Part shown: in pieces, positions 34,952 through 43,930 of the stretch
Position numbering within the stretch: the first letter of the stretch is position 1
How the letters are laid out: every line of letters starts with the position of its first letter
Assembly: GCA_029862975.1 (NCBI GenBank)
Contig: JAOTWP010000016.1
Coordinates: 1 to 48,443 of the forward strand
Reading direction: 5' to 3'
DNA from: Acidobacteriota bacterium
GTDB taxonomy: Bacteria; Acidobacteriota; Thermoanaerobaculia; Multivoradales; JAHEKO01
DNA length: 48,443 nt
Translations under genes and position numbers: made by a program
The notes under the pieces: generated by a model
Told to the model about the DNA's origin: nothing
The model's database searches: none
What the model saw: only the letters and a program-made list of their open reading frames with translations

Positions 34952-37093
34952 CTAGCCGCGCGAGCTTCTCGCCAGCAGCTCTCGGAAGCCGGGCTCGTCG
35001 CGCAGCGGGTCCCAGCGCGGATCGAGCTCGAGCAGGCGGCTCGAGATCGGGGCGGGGATGGAGAGGAGGTTCTCGAGCTCGGCGAGAGCTCCTCGTCGGT
35101 CGCCGGTCAAGAGCCGCACCCGGGCCAGGGCCTCGAGCCGGATCGGTCCGGCGACGGCGTCCTCGGCGACCGGCGTGAGCTCTACGGCTCTGCGCGCGGC
35201 GACCAGCGCCGCCTCCCGCTCGCCGAGCCCGGCGAGGACCTCGGCGAGCGTGGCGAGCGCCCGGCCGTCGGCGGGTCGAACGGCGAGGCGTCCCTCGACG
35301 AGCCGGCGGGCCGATCGCAGCTCGATCGTGGCCTCGTCCTGCCTTCCCAGCAGCTCCAGGGTGATCGCCTTCAGGTGCGACTTCGGGGTCAGATGCAGGT
35401 AATCCTCGAGCAGCTCCAGGGGCGAGCGCTCGAGGCGGTCGAGCGCCGCCTGGTAGTCGCGCTCCTGGATCTCCTGCTGCCACCAGACGATCAGGGCCGA
35501 CGGGTGGTCGGCGTCCGGCATCGCTGCGAGGGTCGCGCGCGCTTCCTCGAGATTGCCCGATCCGAGCCAGTGGTTGAGGACCGCCAGCACGTAGGCCGAG
35601 CTCTGGTCCGGCTGCAGCTCCAGGGCCCGCCGGTACAGGCGGTCGGCCTCGCCGTAGTGCCTCATCATCATGTGCGTGAAGCCCAGACTCGTGGGGAGCC
35701 GGGGATCGCGGGGCGCCAGCTCCAGCGCCCGCCGCGACCGCTCGAGCGATCGCTCCCAGCTGCCGCGCTGGCGCAGGATGATCCCCAGGCTGCGGTAGAC
35801 CTCGCTCTCGTTCGGCAGCCCCCGGGCCGCCGTCTCGAGCGCCTCGATCGCGAGCTCGTACTCCCGCCGGGCCGCGTGGTACTGGCCGCGGGCGTAGTGC
35901 GCCAGGGGAAGGTCACGGTCGAGGGCGAGGGCCGCGTCGAGCGCCTCCTTCGCTCTCGCCAGGCGCTCCGGGGAGCGATCGAGGCCGATGGCGAAGCTGC
36001 TCGAATGGATCGCGGCGAGCGCCGCCTGGGCGACGGCGAAGGAGGGGTCGAGGGTGACGGCGCGCTCCCAGGAGGAAGCGATGATGCGCATGTTCTCGGT
36101 CGACCAGAAGTCGGGACGGCGCAGGCGGGCAAGGCCCATGAGGTAGGCCTGATAGGCCTCGGGGTCGGCGGTTCTCGGCTCCAGCAGCTGCGACTGCTCG
36201 GCCGGGTCGAGCGCCACGTCGAGCTGCCGCAGGACGCCCTGGGCGATCTCGATCTGCATGCCGATGACGTCCTCGAGGAGGCCGTCGAAGCTGTTGGCCC
36301 AGACGTGGCTGTCGTCGGCGACCCGGATCAGCTGCGGCGAGATCCGCACGCGGTAGGGCTCCTGACCGCTGGACTCCCAGCGCACGCTGCCCTCGAGGAT
36401 GTAGTGGACCGCGAGCTCCGCTCCGATCTCCCCGGCGCTCTTAGAACTGCCGGCGTACTGCTGCGCGCTCTGGCTCGAGATGACCCTGAGGTCGCCGGCG
36501 GCGGCGAGGCGGGTGGTGATCTCGTCGGTGATGCCGAGCGCGAAGTCGTGGTGGTCCGGCGAGCCGAGGCTCTGGAACGGCAGCACGACGATCCGCTCGG
36601 CCGCGGCCGGCGCGGCGCCCGCCTCGGGAGGCCTCGCGGCGCCGAAGTGCCGGGAGGCGAGCAGAGCGGCGAGCGCCAGCAGGACGAGGGCGAAAAGCGC
36701 CGCGATGCCGCGCTGCGCGAGAGCCGCCGCGGGGATCTCGGGCGGCCCTTTCTGCCGAGCGTCGAGCGGCTCCACTTCCGCGATCAGCCGGTAGCCGCGC
36801 TTGGGGATGGTCTCGATGAACCGCGGATCGCGAGCGTCGTCGTCAAGGGCGCGGCGCGCGTCGGCGACGACGCGGGTGAGCGCCGAGTCGGCGATGATCC
36901 GGCCCTGCCACACCGCCGCGACGATCTCGTCCTTCGACACGACCTGGCGGGCGTTCCCCGCCAGGAGGGCCAGCAGGTCGATCGCCCTGGGCTCGAGGTG
37001 CCTGGTCTCGCCGCCGCGGCTGATCCGGTTGAGATCCCGCCGCACGAGCCAGTCGCCGAGCTTGAAATCCCCAGCTGCTGACTGCAGAGGCAT
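34952..37093 (-). CDS. CadC-like membrane regulator: winged helix, TM segment, TPR sensor
   Basis: 713 aa. Residues about 8-110 are an OmpR/PhoB winged helix (LEPRAIDLLALLAGNARQVV, then ALTRVVADARRALDDDA and IETIPKRGYRLIAEV). A single membrane segment lies at about 128-147 (RGIAALFALVLLALAALLAS). Next is a TolB-N/adenylate-cyclase-associated-like region (IVVLPFQSLGSPDHHDFALG to VLRQLDVAL), then TPRs to the C-terminus. With the DNA-binding part inside and the TPR part outside, it is a one-component transmembrane regulator. Its nearest candidate targets are the genes directly downstream and the divergent secreted protein at 37277. Confidence 0.87.
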   Translation of the reverse strand: MPLQSAAGDFKLGDWLVRRDLNRISRGGETRHLEPRAIDLLALLAGNARQVVSKDEIVAAVWQGRIIADSALTRVVADARRALDDDARDPRFIETIPKRGYRLIAEVEPLDARQKGPPEIPAAALAQRGIAALFALVLLALAALLASRHFGAARPPEAGAAPAAAERIVVLPFQSLGSPDHHDFALGITDEITTRLAAAGDLRVISSQSAQQYAGSSKSAGEIGAELAVHYILEGSVRWESSGQEPYRVRISPQLIRVADDSHVWANSFDGLLEDVIGMQIEIAQGVLRQLDVALDPAEQSQLLEPRTADPEAYQAYLMGLARLRRPDFWSTENMRIIASSWERAVTLDPSFAVAQAALAAIHSSSFAIGLDRSPERLARAKEALDAALALDRDLPLAHYARGQYHAARREYELAIEALETAARGLPNESEVYRSLGIILRQRGSWERSLERSRRALELAPRDPRLPTSLGFTHMMMRHYGEADRLYRRALELQPDQSSAYVLAVLNHWLGSGNLEEARATLAAMPDADHPSALIVWWQQEIQERDYQAALDRLERSPLELLEDYLHLTPKSHLKAITLELLGRQDEATIELRSARRLVEGRLAVRPADGRALATLAEVLAGLGEREAALVAARRAVELTPVAEDAVAGPIRLEALARVRLLTGDRRGALAELENLLSIPAPISSRLLELDPRWDPLRDEPGFRELLARSSRG

Positions 37094-37244
37094 TGCGGAT
37101 CCTCTCTATGGCGAGATTACCACCCGAGCTGCCGCGCCTCTTCGCCTGACTCGCGGAGCGACCCCTGGGCGAGGACCGAGGAATAACACAGGAAGAACCT
37201 CACGACTCCGGCCGCGTGCTCGGTGAGGATGAAGGTCCGACAGA

Positions 37245-37261
37245 GGACCCCTGAAGGGTCC
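37245..37261 (+). promoter_or_regulatory. Hairpin abutting the SD of the 177-aa secreted gene
   Basis: A perfect dyad, GGACCC-ctgaa-GGGTCC, ends 2 nt before the SD AAAGGAG (37264-37270). In RNA it would form a small stem next to the ribosome site; in DNA it could be an operator for the divergent regulator. Confidence 0.35.
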
Positions 37262-37276
37262 GGAAAGGAGTCTGCG

Positions 37277-37810
37277 ATGAGACGTTCCTCGAAGCTCGCC
37301 CTCCTCACCCTGGTCACCCTGGCTCTCGCCCCCGCCCTGGCGATCGCCGCCCCGCCGGACGGGGTGGCGGCCGATGGCCACGACTGGCTCGGCTTCTGCA
37401 ACCCGGCCGGCACCTGGCTCGGCACCGCCAGCACGTCCGGCGCCGTCGTCGTGGCAACCGTCGTTCCGGCCGGGGTCGGCAGATTCGCCACTCTGGGCGA
37501 GTCGGTGGCCGACGACCCGACCTTCGGCGGGGCGCTCCCGGCCGTGGCCGCGAGCTCCAACCGCGCCGACCTGCGCCGGACCGGGCCGCGGACCTTCGAT
37601 TCGACTGGGATTCGGTACGGTTGGGACGAGAATCTCGCGGTGGTGTGGATCGAGCGATCCGAGACCGTGTCGGAGTTCAGCCCGCAGTGCGACAGCGCCA
37701 CCGTCTCCGGGCTGTATCACTACTACGGGGGGTGGCAAGATCCCTTCGGCGAAGATCTGCCGGCCTACGGCACGTACGCAGGCGGCGCTGAGGTCGTGCG
37801 ACTGCCGTAG
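37277..37810 (+). CDS. Secreted hypothetical protein
   Basis: 177 aa from ATG 37277, with AAAGGAG 6 nt upstream; earlier in-frame starts (37223) fall in the presumed leader. A signal peptide, about 5-25, reads SKLALLTLVTLALAPALAIA. The mature part is Gly/Asp/Ser-rich and probably beta-structured: HDWLGFCNPAGTWLGTASTS, then YGWDENLAVVWIERSET. The repeated idea 'trp-Leu-Gly-x-Ala' and the two Cys (GFCNPAG and PQCDSA) suggest a small disulfide-stabilised barrel. I do not recognise a family. It is divergent from the CadC-like regulator, which may control it. Confidence 0.6.
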   Translation: MRRSSKLALLTLVTLALAPALAIAAPPDGVAADGHDWLGFCNPAGTWLGTASTSGAVVVATVVPAGVGRFATLGESVADDPTFGGALPAVAASSNRADLRRTGPRTFDSTGIRYGWDENLAVVWIERSETVSEFSPQCDSATVSGLYHYYGGWQDPFGEDLPAYGTYAGGAEVVRLP

Positions 37811-37996
37811 GTCCCGAAGCGGCCGGTGGGGGCGCGCGGAGCGGGCGTTCGGGCGGCGACGCCCTCTTTCCTTTCCGCGGGCGGGGAAGGGGCTCCCGGT
37901 ATCATCGCGCCTTCGCCGGCCGTTGGAGTCGCTCGCCGCATGGATCGCTCTTTGCCCCAGCCCGCTGCCCCGGTTCACGATCGGACCGCAGCCGGC

Positions 37997-38887
37997 ATGC
38001 GCCGCTGCGCCTTCCTGACGATGGCCGACCGCGCCGGCTACGTCATCGACGACGAGCTGGCCGAGGCGCCGCTGGCGGCGCTCGGCTGGCGCGTCGACAC
38101 GGTTCCGTGGGACCGGCCCGGAGTCCCCTGGGAGCGCTACGAGGCCGTCGTCGTCCGCTCGTGCTGGGACTATCACCGGCGGCCGGAGGAGTTTCTGGCG
38201 GTGCTCGAGCGGATCGTGGCGACGGGAGCGCGGCTCGAGAACGATCTCGAGCTGATCCGCTGGAACCTCGCGAAGAGCTACCTCGCGGACCTCGCGGCAC
38301 GCGGCGTGGCGATCGTCCCGACGCTCTGGCGCCCGCGGCTCGCCGCCGGCGAGCTCGACGGGCTGTTCGCGGCGCTCGCGAGCGAGGAGATCGTCGTCAA
38401 GCCGGTCGTGGCGGCCAGCGCCGAGGGTGCGTTCCGGCTCGATCGGCGGGCGCTGCGCCGGCGGCGGGGCGAGGTGGAGGAGTACTTCGCGGAGCGCGCC
38501 CTCATGGCCCAGCCCCTCGTGCGGGCCGTGCTCGACGAGGGCGAGCACTCGCTCTTCTACTTCGCAGGCGAGCTCAGCCACGCGGTGGTCAAGACGCCGC
38601 GGCCGGGCGATTTCCGATCGCAGGAGGAGCACGGCGGCGCGGTGCGCCCCGCCCGCCCGAAAGCGGAGCTCCGCGCCGCGGGCGACGCGGCCGTCCGGGC
38701 CCTGGATGCGGCGCCGCTCTACGCCCGCGTCGATCTCGTGCCCGCCAACGACGGCGGCGGCCTCTGGCTGATGGAGCTCGAGGCGGTCGAGCCGTCGCTC
38801 TACCTGCGGATGGACCCGGGGGCGCCCGGCCGCTTCGCGCGGGCGCTCGTCTCGCGAGTGAGTGGCTGCTCGAGAGCGGCGAGGTAA
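37997..38887 (+). CDS. ATP-grasp domain protein (RimK/glutathione-synthetase-like)
   Basis: 296 aa from ATG 37997 (MRRCAFLTM is the usual family start). No clear SD; ATG 37940 is an alternative. Recognisable parts are the N-terminal lobe (DDELAEAPLAALGWRVDTVP and VVVRSCWDYHRRPEEFLAVL), RWNLAKSYLADLAARGVAIV, the ATP-binding lysine strand EEIVVKPVVAASAEGAF, EHSLFYFAGELSHAVVKTPR, and the Mg2+/carboxylate end ARVDLVPANDG ... LMELEAVEPSLYL. Such enzymes join a carboxylate to an amine or thiol using ATP. The product is unknown and neighbours give no clue. Confidence 0.82.
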   Translation: MRRCAFLTMADRAGYVIDDELAEAPLAALGWRVDTVPWDRPGVPWERYEAVVVRSCWDYHRRPEEFLAVLERIVATGARLENDLELIRWNLAKSYLADLAARGVAIVPTLWRPRLAAGELDGLFAALASEEIVVKPVVAASAEGAFRLDRRALRRRRGEVEEYFAERALMAQPLVRAVLDEGEHSLFYFAGELSHAVVKTPRPGDFRSQEEHGGAVRPARPKAELRAAGDAAVRALDAAPLYARVDLVPANDGGGLWLMELEAVEPSLYLRMDPGAPGRFARALVSRVSGCSRAAR

Positions 38888-38926
38888 CGCGTCTGTAATC
38901 CACGAGCGTGCAGGCTTGCGCCCGTG

Positions 38927-40162
38927 ATGCGCCATCGTGCGTCTTCCGCCTTCTGGAGGGCTCTCCTCGCCGCCGCGGCGATCGGCGCCGCGGCGGCGCC
39001 CGGGCGGGCCCAGGAGATCCTCTGGTCCCGCACCTATGGCGACGCCGACGCGGAGACCGCCTGGGCGGCCGACAACACGGCGGACGGCGGATTCGTTCTC
39101 TTCGGCTACGAGGACACCGCCTCCGGTGATGATTTCCTGCTGATCAAGACCGACTCCGAAGGCAACGAAGAATGGTCCCGCACCTGGGGCGGCGGGTCGA
39201 CCGACTGGGGCTTCTCGGTGCGGCAGCTGCCCGACCAGGGGTTCGTGGTCGCCGGGATGTTCGGCACCGGCTCGCAGATCCACGACGCCTACCTGGCCCG
39301 CACCGACCCGCAGGGCAACCTCCAGTGGAGCCGCCAGTACGGCCTGCCGGCGGTCGACGAGCGGGCGCACTCTGTGTGGCCGACGGCGGACGGCGGCTTC
39401 GTCTTCGTGGGGCAGCAGCGCGTCGGCGGAGTCCCGTTCGACAGCTACGACGTCTGGCTGGTGAAGACCGATGCCTCGGGCAACATGGAGTGGGACGCCC
39501 TCTACGCCCGGGAGAGCTTCGGGAACGACATCGGCCTGGCGGTGCAGGAGACCACCGGCGGCGGGTACATCATCGGAGGGCTGACCCAGAGCTCCGACTG
39601 GGCCTGCTACCTCCTGCGCACCGACGCGATCGGCAACCTCGTCTGGGCGAACACGTACGGCGGCGGCTCCGCGGGCGGGGAGTGCAACGACGTCCTGCAG
39701 ACCCCGGACGGCGGATTCGTCGGCACCGGGTGCGCCACCCCGAGCGGCGACTGCGACGTCTTTCTCGTGCGCACGGACGCCGACGGCAACACGCTCTGGG
39801 AGAGGAACCACGGCGGTGGCGCCGACGACCTCGGACAGTCGCTACGCCGCCTGCCGGACGGCGGCTTCGCGATCGCCGGCCAGACCGGGTCCGAGGGCGC
39901 CGGGGGCTGGGACGTCTACATCGTGCGGACCGACGCCGAGGGCAACGCGCTCTGGACCCAGACCTTCGGCGGCGAATCGGACGATCGCGGCTGGCAGATG
40001 CTGCGCACGACGGACGGCCATCTGGCGGTCGCCGGGTGGTACGCGTCGCCCGGCGCGGACTGGCTCGATGCCTTGCTGATCAAGCTGAACGGCAGGACGC
40101 CGGTCTTCGCGGATGGCTTCGAGAGCGGGGACACCTCGGGATGGTCTGCGACCATCCCGTGA
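38927..40162 (+). CDS. Secreted beta-propeller protein with C-terminal FESGDTSxWS tag
   Basis: 411 aa from ATG 38927 (a GTG immediately before is also possible). A signal peptide spans about 10-30. Seven or so repeats of about 50 residues follow the pattern 'W-x-R-T-Y/W-G-G ... DGGF-V-x-G ... D-x-F/Y-L-x-K/R-T-D-x-x-G-N'. Examples are DGGFVLFGYEDT, DGGFVFVGQQRV and DGGFAIAGQTGS, each followed by a KTD/RTD-x-GN turn. It ends VFADGFESGDTSGWSATIP. The 3' end of the gene is duplicated just downstream (40217-40285). Confidence 0.82.
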   Translation: MRHRASSAFWRALLAAAAIGAAAAPGRAQEILWSRTYGDADAETAWAADNTADGGFVLFGYEDTASGDDFLLIKTDSEGNEEWSRTWGGGSTDWGFSVRQLPDQGFVVAGMFGTGSQIHDAYLARTDPQGNLQWSRQYGLPAVDERAHSVWPTADGGFVFVGQQRVGGVPFDSYDVWLVKTDASGNMEWDALYARESFGNDIGLAVQETTGGGYIIGGLTQSSDWACYLLRTDAIGNLVWANTYGGGSAGGECNDVLQTPDGGFVGTGCATPSGDCDVFLVRTDADGNTLWERNHGGGADDLGQSLRRLPDGGFAIAGQTGSEGAGGWDVYIVRTDAEGNALWTQTFGGESDDRGWQMLRTTDGHLAVAGWYASPGADWLDALLIKLNGRTPVFADGFESGDTSGWSATIP

Positions 40163-40285
40163 GCTGTCCCTCTCCCGGTCGTCGCGCCCGCTGCTGACGC
40201 ACCGGGCGCCCCAGAGCGAGAGCGGGGACACCTCGGGATGGTCTGCGACCATCCCGTGAGCTGTCCCTCTCCCGGTCGTCGCGCC
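40120..40285. repeat. 69-bp perfect direct repeat of a tag-encoding 3' end
   Basis: Bases 40120-40188 and 40217-40285 are identical over 69 bp, with 28 bp between. Copy 1 covers the last 43 bp of the propeller gene (ESGDTSGWSATIP and stop) plus 26 bp after the stop. Copy 2 has no gene attached, is offset by 97 bp (not a multiple of 3) and ends 2 bp before the stop codon of the convergent amidohydrolase gene. It is a recent duplication, or the scar of a lost second tagged gene. Confidence 0.9.
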
Positions 40286-40287
40286 GG

Positions 40288-41949
40288 CTACGGCTCCTCG
40301 TAGACGGTCGCTCCGCCGACCACCGTCCGCAGGACCCGGACCTCGGGGATCGAGGCCGGGTCGACGGCCAGCAGGTCGCGCGAGAGCACGACGAAGTCCG
40401 CGAGCTTGCCGGCCTCGAGCGTGCCCAGGCTCTCCTCCTGGAATCCGGCGTAGGCGTTGGCCGCGGTGTAGGCCCGCAGGGCCTGCTCCACGGTGACCTT
40501 CTGCTCCGGCACCCAGCCGCCGGGGTGGGCGCCGTCGGTGGTGCGGCGGGTGACGGCGGCGTAGATGCCGAGCAGCGGCTCGATCGGCGCCACGGTCCAG
40601 TCGGACCCGAAGGTGACGCGGGCGCCGGCGGCGAGGAGATCTGCGAAGGCGTAGGTCGTGCGAATGCGGTCCCCTCCGATCCGCTTCTCGGCCCAGCGGC
40701 CGTCGTCGATCGCGTGGTAGGGCTGCATCGAGGCGACGACGCCCAGCGCGGCGAAGCGGGCGATGGCGGCGGCCGAGAGATGCTGGGCGTGCTCGACGCG
40801 GAAGCGACGGCCGGCGGTGGCGTCGCCGCCGACCCGCGCGAAGGTCTCGAGCAGCCAGTCGTTCGCCCGATCGCCGATCGCGTGCACGGCGACGTGCAGC
40901 CCGGCCGCGTCGGCGCCGGCGATCCGCGACGCGAGCTCCTCGAGATCGCCGAGGGGGAAGCCGCGGGTTCCGGGGGCGTCCGCGTACGGCTCGTAGAACC
41001 ACGCCGTCGTCGACCCCAGGGAGCCGTCGACGAAGCCCTTGACGCCGCCCCAGCGCAGCCGCGCGTCGCCGCGGCCGTGGGCTTCGACGTAGGCGGCCAT
41101 CCGCCGCCAGTCCTCGAGGGGGACGAAGGAGTAGACCCGCAGCGCCAGCCGGTCCGCTGCGCGGGCGCGGCGAAAGGTCGCAAGCGAGCTCCACTCCCCG
41201 TCGCTCATGTCGTGGATCTGGGTGACGCCGGCCACCAGCGCGTGCCGCTGGGCGGCCGCGAGCGCGCGATCGAGCTCCGCCTCCGAGCGGGGCGGGATCG
41301 CGGCGGCGATCAAGGCCATCGCCGCGTCCTTGAAGACGCCGGTCGGCCGGCCGCCGGCGTCGCGCACGATCTCGCCTCCCGCGGGGCTCGCGGTCTCCGG
41401 CGTCACGCCGGCCAGGGCCATCGCCTTCGAGTTGGCCAGCGCCATGTGGCCGTCGAGGCGGGTGACGAAGACCGGCGTCTCCGGGGTGTGCTCGTCGATC
41501 CAGTCCCGGCGCGGCAGCTCGCCGCCCCAGAGCTCGTGGTCCCAGTCGCCGTTGAGGATCCAGCCGCCCGCGGGGACGGTCGCGGCGAACTCGGCGATGC
41601 GGGAGGAGAGCTCCGCCGGCGTCGCGGCGTCGCGCAGCTGCACCCCGGCGAGGCCGAAGCCGCCGGCGATGAAGTGGGTGTGGTTGTCGATGAGCCCGGG
41701 CGCGACGAACGCTCCCGCGAGGTCGATTCGCCGCGTCTCCTCAGCCGCCAGCGCCAGGACCTCCGCGTCGCTGCCCACGGCCACGAGAAAGCCGTCGCGC
41801 ACGGCCAGCGCCTGCGCCCGGGAGCCGCCGGGCACGCCGGTCCAGATCGAGCCGCCGTGGTACACGACGTCGGGACGCGGTGCCGGCTCGGGGCTCGCGC
41901 AGCCGAGCGCGAGGGCCGGCAGGAGCAGGAGCGGGCGGCGGCGGCTCAC
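40288..41949 (-). CDS. YtcJ-type amidohydrolase, predicted lipoprotein
   Basis: 553 aa. MSRRRPLLLLPALALGC17AS is a lipoprotein signal with Cys17 as acylation site, so the enzyme is probably membrane-anchored outside the cytoplasm. The metal-dependent amidohydrolase fold is marked by LIDNHTHF (His90, His92), GGVKGFVDGSLGS, the histidines in HVAVHAIGD and RVEHAQH, and GSDWTV with the catalytic Asp. The full set fits the YtcJ/exoenzyme-regulatory-like amidohydrolase 3 branch. The substrate is unknown (N-acyl amino acids or cyclic amides are typical of the superfamily). Confidence 0.9.
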   Translation of the reverse strand: MSRRRPLLLLPALALGCASPEPAPRPDVVYHGGSIWTGVPGGSRAQALAVRDGFLVAVGSDAEVLALAAEETRRIDLAGAFVAPGLIDNHTHFIAGGFGLAGVQLRDAATPAELSSRIAEFAATVPAGGWILNGDWDHELWGGELPRRDWIDEHTPETPVFVTRLDGHMALANSKAMALAGVTPETASPAGGEIVRDAGGRPTGVFKDAAMALIAAAIPPRSEAELDRALAAAQRHALVAGVTQIHDMSDGEWSSLATFRRARAADRLALRVYSFVPLEDWRRMAAYVEAHGRGDARLRWGGVKGFVDGSLGSTTAWFYEPYADAPGTRGFPLGDLEELASRIAGADAAGLHVAVHAIGDRANDWLLETFARVGGDATAGRRFRVEHAQHLSAAAIARFAALGVVASMQPYHAIDDGRWAEKRIGGDRIRTTYAFADLLAAGARVTFGSDWTVAPIEPLLGIYAAVTRRTTDGAHPGGWVPEQKVTVEQALRAYTAANAYAGFQEESLGTLEAGKLADFVVLSRDLLAVDPASIPEVRVLRTVVGGATVYEEP

Positions 41950-42110
41950 GCCGTCAGTGTAGCGCGGCGAGCAGGCTCCGCTCGCGCAGCGGCGGTCTCG
42001 TTCGTCCTGGCGCGCATCCCGTGGCGGTCGACCTCGCCTGAGCCGTCGGACGGGCCGCTCGCGGGAGCGCCGTCACGGTGGCCCCGGAGGGAGGCGTCGC
42101 CGACCCGGTC

Positions 42111-43640
42111 TCAGGGCACGGTGGCCGACCAGGCGGAGGTGTCGCCGGACTCGAAGCCATCGCTGAAGATGGAATCGGGCGGCGTGGGGTCGAGCTCGAT
42201 GGCGAAGAGGTAGGAGCGCGGATCGGCGGGCGGCGAGCCGTCGGCGACGGTGAACGTGCTGACGTAGGCGGTGGCGCCGTCCGGCGTGATGCGCGGATGG
42301 TCGGTGCCCAGGACCCGGAAGCCGGGGTAGGGGTCGCCCGGCAGGCCGACGGTCCACAGCTCCTCGCCGGTGGCGGCGGAGAAGGCCTTGACGAATCCCG
42401 GATCCCCGTAGTCCGGCACCCCCGACAGCACGAGGGTCGTGCCGTCCGGCGTCACGCTCGGGCGGTCCATGACGTAGTAGGTGGGGTTGAGCCAGCGGCG
42501 CGTGGCGGTGGCCGCGTCGACGGCTTCGAGATGCCCCGGCGTGACGACGTAGAGCGTGTCGTCCGGGCCGATCGCGAGCTCCTCCATGCCGTTGCCGTTG
42601 GCCGGATCGTAGATCCACAGCGTCTGCCCGTTGGACGGGTCGATCGCCTGCACCGCCCAGCCCGCGCTGCCGGCGAAGGAGGGCGCGTAGATCCGGCCGT
42701 CGGTGTCGAGGACCGGCTCGTGCGCGATGTCGCCGCCGAGGCCGGTGGCGAAGCGCTGGTCGCCGTCGAGGCTGAAGGCGTAGACGGGGCCGCCGCTGTA
42801 GTTGTTCTGGTGCATGTACAGCTGATCGATCGGACCGCCCGGGGTCGACGGCCCGAAGAGCACCTCGGTGCCGAACGGGCTGCCGTAGTCGTGCATCGGC
42901 GGGTCGCCCCGATTCGACCATTGCAGCGCGCCGCTCGCGGCGTCGAGCGCGAAGGCGCCGATGCCCAGGTCGAAGCCGCCGTAGACCGAGCCGTCGGGGC
43001 CGACCGTCGGCGCCACCTGGATCCCCTGGGCGCTCGGGTCCTCGAACTGCCAGAGAATCTCGCCCTGGTTGGAGATCGCCCAGAGGGTGTAGATGCTGCC
43101 GACGTAGAGCGTGCCGTCGGGGCCGGCCGTCGGCGGCGCGTACGGGTACCAGTCGACCGTCTGGATCCACAGGAGCGCTCCGTCGGGCGACAGCGCGTAG
43201 ATGAACCCGTCGACCGCGCCATTGCAGTGGAGGTAGAGGGTGCCGTCCGGCGCGAGGGCGGGCCGGTACCAGAGGTCGCTCGAGTCGGCCTCGAAGGTCC
43301 AGCGCACCCGGCCCTGCGGCTGGCGGGCGGTCACCGTGAGCGCGACCTCGTTGCTCTGCTCCCCGCCGACGACCAGGTAGAGAGGGGCGGAGCCGAGCGG
43401 CGCGGCCTCCGGCACGTAGGCCACCACCCGCGAGCCGGTCCAGGTGGTCGTCAAGGCGGGTAGCCCGGCGATGAACACCTCGCCCGCGGAGCCGAAGCCC
43501 GAGCCCGAGATCGCCACGCGTCCGCTGCGCGGAAGCTCGGAGCTCTGGATGCCGGTGATGACGGGCTGGGCGGCGGCGGCGGCGGCGAGGCCGGCCGCCA
43601 GGAGGGCCGTCACGAGGATGCTCTGCGCGGACCGGGCCAT
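42111..43640 (-). CDS. Secreted IPT/TIG plus PQQ-like propeller protein with C-terminal tag
   Basis: 509 aa. A signal peptide spans about 5-24. Residues about 26-103 are an IPT/TIG Ig-like domain (PVITGIQSSELPRSGRVAIS, GSGFGSAGEVFIAG). From about 110 a PQQ/BamB-like beta-propeller follows, with repeats such as PALAPDGTLYLHCNG, PTAGPDGTLYVGSIY, PTVGPDGSVYGGFD and LAIGPDDTLYVVTPG, and W-containing strands (GALLWIQT, GEILWQFE). It ends IFSDGFESGDTSAWSATVP. Export and display at the surface are likely; the ligand is unknown. It is divergent from the GT-C-like gene. Confidence 0.85.
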   Translation of the reverse strand: MARSAQSILVTALLAAGLAAAAAAQPVITGIQSSELPRSGRVAISGSGFGSAGEVFIAGLPALTTTWTGSRVVAYVPEAAPLGSAPLYLVVGGEQSNEVALTVTARQPQGRVRWTFEADSSDLWYRPALAPDGTLYLHCNGAVDGFIYALSPDGALLWIQTVDWYPYAPPTAGPDGTLYVGSIYTLWAISNQGEILWQFEDPSAQGIQVAPTVGPDGSVYGGFDLGIGAFALDAASGALQWSNRGDPPMHDYGSPFGTEVLFGPSTPGGPIDQLYMHQNNYSGGPVYAFSLDGDQRFATGLGGDIAHEPVLDTDGRIYAPSFAGSAGWAVQAIDPSNGQTLWIYDPANGNGMEELAIGPDDTLYVVTPGHLEAVDAATATRRWLNPTYYVMDRPSVTPDGTTLVLSGVPDYGDPGFVKAFSAATGEELWTVGLPGDPYPGFRVLGTDHPRITPDGATAYVSTFTVADGSPPADPRSYLFAIELDPTPPDSIFSDGFESGDTSAWSATVP

Positions 43641-43930
43641 GGAACGCTCCTTTCCGACGGCCGGTGCGACTCGAGGCCGAGCGCGCGGCCCGTCTCTCGA
43701 GCGTAGGCTAGCCCGCGGCGGATTACAGAGAGGTGAACAGCGCTGCCGACGGTGCCTCGCTCCGGCTCAAGAGCGCGAGAGCTCCCGCGGCGCCCGGTGC
43801 CGGCGGCCGGACGCAGCGTTTCCGGCAGGTCCGCTCGGCGCGCTAGACTCGAAGGCAGGGAAAGTCGAGAGTTTGGGCGCAGGGTGCCCTTGCGGTTGGG
43901 ACCGGGAGGAGCGCCGGGAGACGCGAGAGG
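43641..43930. other. Divergent intergenic region, no gene seen
   Basis: 290 bp between two divergent starts. It must hold promoters for both, but I see no convincing -35/-10 pair, repeat or structured RNA. Open frames here are short and unsupported. Confidence 0.5.
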
